8,869 nt of DNA. Origin: Deltaproteobacteria bacterium. GTDB taxonomy: Bacteria; Desulfobacterota; BSN033; UBA1163. The translations under genes and the position numbers were made by a program. The DNA lies in assembly GCA_016875155.1 (NCBI GenBank), contig VGSD01000088.1, forward strand, positions 1-8,869, read 5' to 3'. Each line of letters begins with the position of its first letter. The first letter of the stretch is position 1. Shown here one piece after another: positions 1-5,947 of this stretch. The notes under the pieces were generated by a model. It searched no databases and had not been told where the DNA came from. It saw only the letters and a program-made list of their open reading frames with translations.

Positions 1-222
1 ATCTCGAGGATATCTCTCAAAATCTTCACCAGGTCCGAATTGGATCGGATTGACGAAGATTGTAACAATGATAGAATTACAAGATTCTTTCGCCTTTCTT
101 ACCAAGGAAAGGTGTCCCTCGTGTAAATACCCCATGGTTGGAACAACTCCTATTCTCTTCCCTTCACGCCTTAGACGATCTGAAATTTCTTGCATCTTAT
201 TAACTTTCCGAATGACTTCCAT
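1..222 (-). CDS. panC: Pantothenate synthetase, N-terminal part (runs off the window)
   Basis: Pantothenate synthetase (pantoate-beta-alanine ligase) joins pantoate and beta-alanine with ATP in the cytoplasm, the last step to vitamin B5. Only the first 74 codons are inside the window; the family is usually about 280 residues, so roughly a quarter is seen. Visible motifs are [10 protein letters not shown] at residues 28-37, which includes the HxGH nucleotidyltransferase signature (HEGH, 34-37), and [19 protein letters not shown] at 55-73, the typical second block that helps form the pantoate and ATP site. The ATG at 222-220 is preceded by a purine-rich AAGAGGGG ribosome site at good distance, and the protein begins MEVIRKV as in relatives. 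The gene lies 69 bases after trpA and has its own likely promoter in that gap. Identification is firm; whether the rest is intact cannot be seen. Confidence 0.96.
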   Translation of the reverse strand, partial: MEVIRKVNKMQEISDRLRREGKRIGVVPTMGYLHEGHLSLVRKAKESCNSIIVTIFVNPIQFGPGEDFERYPRD

Positions 223-254
223 TAATTTTCCCCTCTTGAATGAAATTTTAGAAT

Positions 255-283
255 AGTATTGTTTCGTTCATCTTAAATGTCAA
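255..283 (-). promoter_or_regulatory. Likely sigma-70 promoter for panC
   Basis: On the minus strand a perfect TTGACA (283-278) is followed after 17 bases by AATACT (260-255), a 4 of 6 match to the -10 box. Transcription would start near 248, about 26 bases before the panC ATG. I see no intrinsic terminator between the trpA stop and this site, so panC may also receive read-through from the trp operon. Confidence 0.6.
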
Positions 284-291
284 GTTCTATC

Positions 292-1092
292 TCAAGCGCT
301 TGCCTTCAATGCCTCCGCCAAAGAAGAGACGAAGTCTCCCACTCTCTCAACGAGGGATGGAGAGTCGACGTTTTCCTCTATGATCTTCACAATTGCACTC
401 CCTACAATGACTCCGTCTGAAAAACGACTAACCCCTTTTACCTGTTCAGGTGTGGAAATGCCAAACCCAATGGCCACCGGCTTTTTGGTCTGTTCTTTTA
501 TTCGCCTGGCTGAGGACTCCAACTCCTCCGGCAGTTTTTCTCTTGTTCCGGTCATCCCTGCTACGGAAGCATAATAAATAAATCCTCGACTGGACCGGAT
601 CACCCATCTTATCCGCTCTGGCGGACTGTTCGGGTCAATAAGAAAAATAGTGTCTAAATTCATTTTTCTGGCTTCGCCAATCCACACTTCTGCATCTTCC
701 GGGGAGAGGTCGGGGATGATCACTCCCTCGATGCCATTCTCTTTGCAGTCCTTTGCAAAATCTCTTCGACCATATTCTGAAACAGGTTTGAAATAGGTCA
801 TCAGGATCAGAGGTGGGATACTGTCCATTAACCTCCCTGTCATACTTAATATCTCTTTCAGACCGACTCCATTTTGAAGGGCTCGCTGATGGGAATTCCA
901 GATGGTGGGACCATCTGCAACCGGTTCTGAAAAAGGGACTCCCAGTTCGATCATATCTGCCCCGGCTTCGGCCATCTTCAACAGGAGCGCCTCTGTGGCA
1001 CTGAGATCCGGATCACCCGCAACGATAAAAGGGATCAAGGCGACCCGAAATCGATCTTTTAATCTCTTGAAGGTCTGGTCGATCCTACTCAT
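292..1092 (-). CDS. trpA: Tryptophan synthase alpha chain
   Basis: TrpA splits indole-3-glycerol phosphate into glyceraldehyde 3-phosphate and indole; indole normally passes through a tunnel into TrpB. The 266-residue length is normal for this TIM-barrel family. Catalytic Glu49 (in IELGVPF) and Asp60 (in VADGPT) are present at the same numbers as in the Salmonella enzyme. Other family blocks are GVIIPDLSPEDA (123-134), FIYYASVAGMTGTR (171-184, loop 6), IGFGIS (208-213, phosphate site) and DGVIVGSAIV (226-235). Unusual points are FSEP at 54-57 instead of the common FSDP, and YFKP at 100-103 instead of the common YYNP; both lie in regions that face TrpB in known complexes. The ATG at 1092-1090 overlaps the trpF stop by 8 bases (ATGAGTAG), so translational coupling is likely; its own ribosome site is weak. 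The usual trpB neighbour is missing. Confidence 0.96.
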   Translation of the reverse strand: MSRIDQTFKRLKDRFRVALIPFIVAGDPDLSATEALLLKMAEAGADMIELGVPFSEPVADGPTIWNSHQRALQNGVGLKEILSMTGRLMDSIPPLILMTYFKPVSEYGRRDFAKDCKENGIEGVIIPDLSPEDAEVWIGEARKMNLDTIFLIDPNSPPERIRWVIRSSRGFIYYASVAGMTGTREKLPEELESSARRIKEQTKKPVAIGFGISTPEQVKGVSRFSDGVIVGSAIVKIIEENVDSPSLVERVGDFVSSLAEALKASA

Positions 1093-1699
1093 CCGTTTCT
1101 CTGACCCTTCTTATAAATTCTGCCATTTTGGATGAATCCTTCTTTCCTGGGAGCATTTCCACACCCGAGCAAACATCCACCCCCCACGGCTTCACTTTTT
1201 TTATGGCCTCTCCAACATTGTTCGGATTTAATCCGCCTGAAAGGACAAAAGTCCCTCTCTCTTTTGCCCTTAATGCAATGTCCCATGAAAAAGGATTCCC
1301 TGTCCCACCGGCTTGGTGGGGACTGTAGGAATCAAGAAGAATGGTCACATTTCGATAATTCTCAATCTCCCTTAAGCTATCCAAATTTTTTATGCGAATG
1401 GCTTTCAGGACCGGATGGAAGAATTTCTGACAATACTCAGGGGGTTCTTGTCCATGAAATTGAAGGGCATCAAGGGCACAATAGTCAATGATTCGCATGA
1501 CTTCTTTTGGGTCTTCATCCACAAAGACTCCAACTTTCAAAAGAGTCTTTGGGAGTGGTCTGATGATCTTTTTTGCTATGGAGGGCTCTACCCTTCTCTG
1601 GCTTGGCGCAAAAATAAAGCCGAGGGCATCCACTCCCAAAAAGGAGGCTTCAAATGCATTTTCTATGTTGGTGATCCCGCAAATCTTGATCCAGGTCAT
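1085..1699 (-). CDS. trpF: Phosphoribosylanthranilate isomerase
   Basis: TrpF carries out the Amadori rearrangement of phosphoribosylanthranilate to CdRP, the third step from chorismate. The 204-residue protein is a single-domain TIM barrel of normal length and is not fused to TrpC. KICGIT at 5-10 contains the expected general base Cys7, and LLDSYS at 121-126 contains the expected general acid Asp123. The phosphate-binding side shows GGTG (131-134), LSGGL (153-157) and DVCSGVEMLPGKKD (175-188), where Cys177 replaces the more usual serine of SSGVE. The ATG at 1699-1697 overlaps the trpC stop as ATGA. A possible ribosome site AAGGAG lies 11 bases upstream, a little far, so coupling to trpC probably matters. 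Its 3' end overlaps trpA directly, at the place where trpB would normally sit. Confidence 0.97.
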   Translation of the reverse strand: MTWIKICGITNIENAFEASFLGVDALGFIFAPSQRRVEPSIAKKIIRPLPKTLLKVGVFVDEDPKEVMRIIDYCALDALQFHGQEPPEYCQKFFHPVLKAIRIKNLDSLREIENYRNVTILLDSYSPHQAGGTGNPFSWDIALRAKERGTFVLSGGLNPNNVGEAIKKVKPWGVDVCSGVEMLPGKKDSSKMAEFIRRVRETDE

Positions 1700-2472
1700 T
1701 TTCCAAGAAGCTCCTTTATGGTCGAGACTGGGTCAGAAGATCGCATCAAAATCTCACCCACCAAGATGCCATCAACCCCCGCTTCTCTGAGCAGTCTCAC
1801 ATCATCAGAGTTCTTAATTCCGCTTTCGCTGATCACTTTCGCTCTCGAGGAAACCTCCTTCTTCAATCGAAGGGTTGTTTTTAGGTCAACCTCAAACGTT
1901 TTCAAATCCCTGTTATTAATTCCTATCAGAGGAAGAGATAACATGGATATCTTTTCAAGATCTTCCTCATCATGAATTTCAACCAAAGGGACGATGTGGA
2001 GGCCTATCGCCAGGTTCACAAAATCGTTGAGCTGTTCTCGATCGAGAAGAGCTGCAATGAGAAGGACTGCATCCGCTCCTGCAGCCCTTCCTTCAAAAAT
2101 CTGGAAAGGATCAATGATGAAATCCTTTTGAAGGACGGGGAGGCCGATCTCCTGTTTAATCAGGTGGAGATAGGAAAGGTCCCCTTTGAAAAAATGGGCC
2201 TCTGTGAGAACGGAGATGGCTGAGGCTCCACCTTGTTCGTAATCCCTACCGAATTGGAGGACATCAGCATCTTCATTGATTAGTCCAAGCGAGGGAGATG
2301 CACGCTTGATCTCAGCGATGAGTGCCATGGGGGCATGTTGAGAGATGGCCTCCATCAAATCCCTTGGAGGAGAAACATTTGCGATCCTTTTCTCCATCTC
2401 CCTGATGGAGAAGATCTTTTTTCTCCTTTCGATCTCTTCCTTTTTTTTCTCGACAATTTTTCTTAGAAACAT
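1696..2472 (-). CDS. trpC: Indole-3-glycerol phosphate synthase
   Basis: TrpC closes the indole ring, converting CdRP to indole-3-glycerol phosphate with loss of CO2 and water. Family blocks, numbered from a longer GTG-started reading three residues ahead of the chosen start, are LIAEIKRASPS (54-64, with Glu57 and Lys59), VLQKDFIID (116-124, catalytic Lys119), LVEIHDEED (166-174, Glu168), GINNRDL (187-193) and ISESGI (217-222). ASPSLG replaces the common ASPSKG. From the chosen ATG the protein is 258 residues, normal for a monofunctional enzyme. A GTG at 2481 and an ATG at 2478 are also in frame. I prefer the ATG at 2472 because GAGGGG (2486-2481) then sits 8 bases upstream and the protein starts MFLRKIVEKKKEE as is typical. 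The trpD stop is 5 bases upstream, and the 3' end overlaps trpF by 4 bases. Confidence 0.95.
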   Translation of the reverse strand: MFLRKIVEKKKEEIERRKKIFSIREMEKRIANVSPPRDLMEAISQHAPMALIAEIKRASPSLGLINEDADVLQFGRDYEQGGASAISVLTEAHFFKGDLSYLHLIKQEIGLPVLQKDFIIDPFQIFEGRAAGADAVLLIAALLDREQLNDFVNLAIGLHIVPLVEIHDEEDLEKISMLSLPLIGINNRDLKTFEVDLKTTLRLKKEVSSRAKVISESGIKNSDDVRLLREAGVDGILVGEILMRSSDPVSTIKELLGK

Positions 2473-2477
2473 TTTCA

Positions 2478-3497
2478 TCACCCCTCGCGATTTGTGAATT
2501 GAATGAGCTCCTTCAGTTTTCTCATCGCCCGGCCCGACTCAACGGACTCTTCAGCCATTTCAATTCCGTCCTTTAAGTTTGAAACCCTCTCTGCGGCCAC
2601 GAAGACAGCCGACGCATTCAAAAGGACGACCTCGCGCCTGGGGCCCTGAACTCCTTCCAAAATCCTCAGGAGAATATTGGCATTCTCCTGAGCTGTTCCA
2701 CCTTGAATCTGCTCTAAGGTTCTCCTCTTCAGGCCAATATTTTCGGGCGCAAATTCATAGCTTTCAATCCTTCCTCCTCGAAGCTGGCTGATGAAAGTTT
2801 TTTTCGTAATGCTGATCTCATCGCAATGGTCCTCTCCATGAACAACCAGGGCTCCTTTGCATCCGAGATTTTTCAATACCTCTGCGATGGTGCCAACCAA
2901 GTCCTTTCGGTAAACCCCTACCACCTGAGCATTGGCTCCGGCTGGATTGGTCAGGGGGCCGAGGAGGTTGAAGACCGTCCGTATCCCCATCTCCCTTCGC
3001 GGGCCGATGGCGTGCATCATGGCGGGATGAAACAGAGGGGCAAAGAGAAAAGCGATGCCAATTTCCTGCAGACATTGCTCCACCCTGTCCGGAGTGAGAC
3101 TGATGTTAACCCCTAAAGCCTCCAGAACATCGGCGCTTCCGCACTGGCTCGACACCGAACGGTTTCCGTGTTTGGCCACGGTCAACCCACTTCCGGCAGC
3201 AACGAAAGCCACCGCAGTGGAAATGTTGAAGGTGTTGTTGCCATCTCCTCCCGTGCCACAAGTGTCAACAACACCTCCGCCGTTGGCTGATCGGATCGGG
3301 AGGGCTCGGGTTCTCATCGCTCGTGCGAATCCGGTAATCTCCGGGACCGTCTCCCCTTTCATCCTCAGGGCGGTAAGAAACGAAGCGATCTGGGTGGGGA
3401 GGGTTTTTCCGTCCATGATCGATGACATGGCTTTATAAGCCTCGTCCTCGTTTAAATCTTTTCCTTCTACCAATCGTTTAACGAGCTCTTTAAACAT
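2478..3497 (-). CDS. trpD: Anthranilate phosphoribosyltransferase
   Basis: TrpD transfers the phosphoribosyl group of PRPP to anthranilate, the second step of the pathway. The 339-residue length fits the family and there is no TrpG fusion. A helical N-terminal domain (about 1-70) precedes the PRPP site VDTCGTGGDG (77-86), then NIST (91-94), KHGNRSVSS (109-117), the anthranilate-side block GPRREMGIRTVFNLLGPLTN (165-184) and HGEDHCDEIS (220-229), whose Asp226-Glu227 pair is the expected second magnesium site. The ATG at 3497-3495 overlaps the trpG stop by 8 bases (ATGTTTAA). A GGAGGA ribosome site lies 8 bases upstream within the last codons of trpG. Nothing looks broken. Confidence 0.97.
   Translation of the reverse strand: MFKELVKRLVEGKDLNEDEAYKAMSSIMDGKTLPTQIASFLTALRMKGETVPEITGFARAMRTRALPIRSANGGGVVDTCGTGGDGNNTFNISTAVAFVAAGSGLTVAKHGNRSVSSQCGSADVLEALGVNISLTPDRVEQCLQEIGIAFLFAPLFHPAMMHAIGPRREMGIRTVFNLLGPLTNPAGANAQVVGVYRKDLVGTIAEVLKNLGCKGALVVHGEDHCDEISITKKTFISQLRGGRIESYEFAPENIGLKRRTLEQIQGGTAQENANILLRILEGVQGPRREVVLLNASAVFVAAERVSNLKDGIEMAEESVESGRAMRKLKELIQFTNREG
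2481..2486 (-). promoter_or_regulatory. Ribosome binding site that decides the trpC start
   Basis: GAGGGG on the minus strand, formed by the last two sense codons of trpD. It is 2 bases from the ATG at 2478 but 8 bases from the ATG at 2472, which favours the latter as the trpC start. Confidence 0.55.
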
Positions 3498-4071
3498 ATC
3501 CGTTCTCCTCCATGTTTATGAAATTTTTAAGAAGGATTTTTCCTCCTTCAGTCATAATCGACTCGGGATGAAATTGAATCCCTTCCATGGCAAAACTTTT
3601 GTGCCTTATACCCATAATCTCTCCCTCTTCTGTTTCCGCAGAAATTTCAAGACAATCCGGCAGGCTTTCCCGTTCGATTAGGAGGGAGTGATAGCGTATT
3701 GCAGAAAAAGGATTGGAAAGGTTTTTATAGATCGTTTTCCCATCATGATAGATGGGAGAACTCTTTCCGTGCATCAGACGATTGGCCTGAACGATTCTTC
3801 CTCCAAAAGCAGCACCAATACATTGGTGGCCTAAACAGACTCCGAGGATCGGAATCTTTCCGGCCATCCGGAGGATGGCTTCTTTGGATATGCCTGCTTC
3901 TTTCGGGGTACAAGGTCCAGGAGAAATGACCAGATGGCTCGGCCCCTCTTTCTCCATCCTTTGAATCTCAATCTGGTCGTTTCGATAAACATTGCAGTAG
4001 GCTCCCAGCTCCCCAAGATATTGTACAAGGTTAAAGGTAAAAGAATCGTAGTTGTCGATGAGCAGGATCAT
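3490..4071 (-). CDS. trpG: Anthranilate synthase glutamine amidotransferase subunit
   Basis: TrpG releases ammonia from glutamine and passes it to TrpE to make anthranilate from chorismate. The 193-residue protein is a class I glutamine amidotransferase of normal length. The catalytic triad is visible: Cys79 in LGVCLGHQ (76-83), and His168 and Glu170 in IQFHPES (165-171). The N-terminal LLIDNYDSFTFNLVQYLGE (3-21) and ISPGPCTP (49-56) are the usual glutamine-site and oxyanion-loop blocks. The ATG overlaps the trpE stop as ATGA, with AGGAGG 7 bases upstream inside trpE. Such proteins may also serve aminodeoxychorismate synthase (PabA role); no pabB or pabC is in this window, so that remains open. 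Confidence 0.96.
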   Translation of the reverse strand: MILLIDNYDSFTFNLVQYLGELGAYCNVYRNDQIEIQRMEKEGPSHLVISPGPCTPKEAGISKEAILRMAGKIPILGVCLGHQCIGAAFGGRIVQANRLMHGKSSPIYHDGKTIYKNLSNPFSAIRYHSLLIERESLPDCLEISAETEEGEIMGIRHKSFAMEGIQFHPESIMTEGGKILLKNFINMEENGYV

Positions 4072-5546
4072 CTCAATCCCTCCTCTGCCATCTGGATGGC
4101 CCTAAAGATGGCCTGAGCCTTGTGCAGAGTCTCGTCGTATTCTTTCGCAGGATCGGAATCAGCCACAATCCCTGCGCCTGCTTGGACGTAAGCCTTACCA
4201 TCCTTGATGAGAATGGAACGAATCGTGATGCAGGTATCCATGTTCCCCGAAAAGCTGAAGTAACCCACTGCTCCGGCATAAGGTCCACGCCGGATGGGTT
4301 CCAGTTCCTCAATAATCTCCATAGCCCTAATCTTCGGGGAACCGGATACCGTTCCGGCAGGAAAAGCTGATCTGAAGACGTCGAAAGCGTCTTTACCTTC
4401 TGCCAGTACCCCACGAATATGAGAAACGATGTGCATGACATGGGAGTAACGTTCCACACCCATCAATTCCGTAACTTCCACTGAGCCGATCTCGGCAGCC
4501 CGACCCACATCATTTCGACCAAGATCGACGAGCATGATGTGCTCAGCCCTCTCCTTTTCATCCAAGAGGAGATCCTTCTTTATCGCCAGATCTTCCTCTG
4601 GACTCTTTCCACGCCGACGCGTGCCGGCGAGTGGCCGGAGTTCTATCTCTCTTCCTTCGAGACGGACCATCACTTCAGGGGAAGCCCCTAATAAGGTGGT
4701 ATCGCCCATCTTTAAATAGAACAGATAGGGCGAAGGATTGATGCTCCGAAGGGCGCGATAGATATCGAAAGGATCACAATGAACCTCGGTTGAAAACCTC
4801 TGTGAGAGGACTACCTGAATCACATCACCCGCTTTGATATATTCCTTCGCCCTTTCAACCCCTTTCATAAAATCTTCCCGGCTGAAGTTTGAGTGAAGAG
4901 GAGAAGGGAAAAAAGGTTTTTGCATGGGGGAAGCCGGGGCCGGGCTTTGAATATTAACAATGATCTTTTCAATCTTCTCTTGAGCTTCCAGATAGGTCTC
5001 TTCCAAAGGTTTCTGGCCATCCAAGTATGTATTGAAAATCACCTTGACCTTCTGCCTTACATTGTCAATGACAAGCAGGGTGTCGGTGATCATGAAATAA
5101 CAGTCATAAAGATCCATGCCCTGAGGGAGCTGGTCCGGAAGCCTCTCAAAAGACCTGACCACATCATAATTGACATACCCAACGGCCCCTCCGAAAAACC
5201 TCGGAAGGGAATCATGAAGAACAGGACGGTAATTCTTCAGAAGACCCTCCAGAACCCGAAGCGGATCCTTTTCCTTTCCCTCTCGAAAAACCTCCCCATT
5301 CTTAAGGATCTCGAATTGATCCCCTTTCGTTCGTAAGAGGAGAAGGGCCCCTGAACCTAAAAAACTGTATCGGCCCCATTTTTCTCCCCCCTCTACACTT
5401 TCAAGGAGAAAAGAAAACTTTCGATCGTCGATCTTTCGGAATGCGGAGAGAGGGGTCTCCCAGTCAAAGTGAATCTCCTCAAAGATCGGGATGAGGTTGC
5501 CCTGATGGGCCAGCCTCTTAAAATCTTCCAAAGATGGAATTGCCAT
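4068..5546 (-). CDS. trpE: Anthranilate synthase component I
   Basis: TrpE makes anthranilate from chorismate using ammonia from TrpG; it is the first committed enzyme of the pathway. At 492 residues it has normal length. The N-terminal domain holds LLES at 47-50, the known tryptophan feedback-binding element, so end-product inhibition is expected. A proline-rich linker lies at about 201-216. The chorismate-binding domain shows AGDVIQVVLSQRF (239-251), RPLAGTRRRG (304-313), EHIMLVDLGRND (335-346), FPAGTVSGSPK (395-405), GAVGYFSFSG (425-434) and AGAGIVADSDPAKEYDETLHK (456-476), with the expected magnesium-binding glutamates. PIAGT of many homologues is PLAGT here. The ATG has GGAGGA (5558-5553) 6 bases upstream. 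The gene follows the attenuator leader, so it is the first structural gene under tryptophan control. PabB is the alternative name for this fold, but the LLES motif and operon make TrpE clear. Confidence 0.98.
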   Translation of the reverse strand: MAIPSLEDFKRLAHQGNLIPIFEEIHFDWETPLSAFRKIDDRKFSFLLESVEGGEKWGRYSFLGSGALLLLRTKGDQFEILKNGEVFREGKEKDPLRVLEGLLKNYRPVLHDSLPRFFGGAVGYVNYDVVRSFERLPDQLPQGMDLYDCYFMITDTLLVIDNVRQKVKVIFNTYLDGQKPLEETYLEAQEKIEKIIVNIQSPAPASPMQKPFFPSPLHSNFSREDFMKGVERAKEYIKAGDVIQVVLSQRFSTEVHCDPFDIYRALRSINPSPYLFYLKMGDTTLLGASPEVMVRLEGREIELRPLAGTRRRGKSPEEDLAIKKDLLLDEKERAEHIMLVDLGRNDVGRAAEIGSVEVTELMGVERYSHVMHIVSHIRGVLAEGKDAFDVFRSAFPAGTVSGSPKIRAMEIIEELEPIRRGPYAGAVGYFSFSGNMDTCITIRSILIKDGKAYVQAGAGIVADSDPAKEYDETLHKAQAIFRAIQMAEEGLR

Positions 5547-5600
5547 GATTGATCCTCCAATATGGATAAAAGGTTGAGGTTAGGGTTGTGATCCCTTCTA

Positions 5601-5637
5601 AAACAAAAAAGGCTATGGTTATCGACCATAGCCTTTT
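5601..5637 (-). terminator. Second intrinsic terminator of the trp leader (5:6)
   Basis: On the minus strand AAAAGGCTATGGT (5637-5625) pairs perfectly with ACCATAGCCTTTT (5619-5607), a 13-bp stem with a 5-base loop. A T-run (5610-5605) is followed by G and three more T. It lies 54 bases before trpE and about 34 bases after terminator 1. The stem closely resembles terminator 1, as if duplicated. If always active it would block the operon, so some antitermination is implied. Because it is symmetrical it could also act on the plus strand, where the T-run is shorter. Confidence 0.85.
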
Positions 5638-5684
5638 ATTAAATTCATCTGCCGATGAAAAAGCAGAAATAAAAAAGGCCATGG
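5626..5684 (-). promoter_or_regulatory. Possible second antiterminator (4:5 helix)
   Basis: The 3' arm of terminator 1 (5684-5673) can pair with the 5' arm of terminator 2 (5637-5626) over 12 consecutive pairs, one of them G-U. This would use up the arm that terminator 2 needs. It could form only when the 3' arm of terminator 1 is left free, that is, when the 2:3 antiterminator forms. The pairing is seen in the sequence; its use in the cell is inference. Confidence 0.45.
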
Positions 5685-5710
5685 GTGCTGGGAAGCCGCC
5701 CATGGCCTTT
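5671..5710 (-). terminator. Attenuator terminator of the trp leader (3:4)
   Basis: On the minus strand AAAGGCCATGGG (5710-5699) pairs perfectly with CCCATGGCCTTT (5685-5674), a 12-bp GC-rich stem with a 13-base loop, followed directly by TTTTTT (5676-5671, partly in the stem). It begins 20 bases after the leader peptide stop codon, the standard position for an attenuator. It should form when the ribosome reaches the leader stop and covers segment 2. Confidence 0.9.
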
Positions 5711-5744
5711 ACGTTCAATTTAAATATTGATTATGGCACTGGGC
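5698..5744 (-). promoter_or_regulatory. Antiterminator pairing (2:3)
   Basis: Segment 2, GCCCA (5744-5740) and GCC (5737-5735), pairs with segment 3, TGGGC (5702-5698) and GGC (5707-5705), leaving a 2 by 2 internal loop. Segment 3 is the 5' arm of terminator 1, so the pairing would prevent termination. A ribosome stalled on the Trp codons (5781-5767) would leave segment 2 free, as the model requires. The helix is imperfect, so exact pairs are uncertain. Confidence 0.6.
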
Positions 5745-5814
5745 AAACCTCCGCTTCTCTTTTCTCCCAGCACCACCACCAACGATTTATCATCAATTCA
5801 AAGGTAATCTTCAT
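5731..5814 (-). CDS. trpL: trp leader peptide, 27 residues
   Basis: This small reading frame is too short for ordinary gene finding. From the ATG at 5814-5812 it encodes 27 residues and ends at TAA (5733-5731). The key feature is WWWCW at residues 12-16 (codons at 5781-5767): four Trp codons out of five, interrupted by one Cys. The peptide serves only as a sensor of charged tRNA-Trp, so a slow ribosome here changes RNA folding downstream. GGGA lies 8 bases before this ATG. Another in-frame ATG at 5823 would give 30 residues but has no ribosome site; an in-frame ATG at 5793 lies close to the Trp codons. The promoter lies just upstream, terminator 1 follows, and trpE is the first large gene. 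Trp clustering plus the attenuator makes chance very unlikely. Confidence 0.9.
   Translation of the reverse strand: MKITFELMINRWWWCWEKREAEVCPVP
5734..5775 (-). promoter_or_regulatory. 1:2 stem of the attenuator, built on the Trp codons
   Basis: TGGTGCTGGG (5775-5766), which includes Trp codons, pairs with CCCAGTGCCA (5743-5734) over 10 bp with two G-U pairs. This is the protective hairpin that removes segment 2 from the antiterminator and allows terminator 1 to form. Confidence 0.7.
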
Positions 5815-5841
5815 TTTGATCATCCCATTCAGTCGGTACTT

Positions 5842-5870
5842 TATTTAACCCAATCTAAACTCCCTGTCAA
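5842..5870 (-). promoter_or_regulatory. Likely promoter of the trp operon
   Basis: A perfect TTGACA (5870-5865) is followed by TTAAAT (5848-5843, 16-base spacing) or TAAATA (5847-5842, 17-base spacing) as -10 box. The start would fall near 5835, about 20 bases before the leader ATG. I looked for a TrpR-type palindrome over the promoter and saw none that is convincing. Confidence 0.65.
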
Positions 5871-5947
5871 GAAGTTCTGGGAAAGGCCCTGGAAAAATAT
5901 CGTCTCATCAGAGATTTGGAAATTCCCTTCATCATCAAGCTTGTGAC

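Larger units (their letters stand above)
5547..5835 (-). ncRNA. trp operon mRNA leader with attenuator
   Basis: This untranslated leader runs from the likely transcription start near 5835 to the base before trpE. In order it holds the leader peptide with its Trp codons, a 1:2 stem, a possible 2:3 antiterminator, terminator 1 (3:4), a spacer with a small 6-bp hairpin (5659-5654 with 5649-5644, loop GGCA), and terminator 2. The remaining 54 bases before trpE carry only the trpE ribosome site that I can recognise. I saw no T-box-like element or TRAP-type repeat. The design is ribosome-mediated attenuation, in which Trp starvation stalls the ribosome and lets transcription pass. Confidence 0.88.

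Noticed and set aside
50..256. Plus-strand frame of 68 residues at the left edge.
   Set aside because: It is the antisense shadow of panC, whose minus-strand frame has the HxGH and NPxQF motifs.
1415..1975. Plus-strand frame of 186 residues across trpF and trpC.
   Set aside because: Both minus-strand genes here are complete with all catalytic motifs; the plus frame has no recognisable domain and is a shadow.
5619..5648. A 9-codon minus-strand reading frame (MNLIKGYGR) that runs through the 5' arm of terminator 2 and stops in its loop, which could let a ribosome disrupt that terminator.
   Set aside because: No convincing ribosome site lies before the ATG at 5648, it has no Trp codon, and a frame this short is easily due to chance.
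5831..5870. Possible TrpR-like operator palindrome over the trp promoter.
   Set aside because: There is a GTAC element, but no symmetric CTAG-centred half-sites matching the known operator.
5871..5947. Searched for a terminator after the flavoenzyme gene.
   Set aside because: Only a short GGAAATTCC palindrome with no T-run; I see no intrinsic terminator here, so upstream transcripts may enter the trp leader.
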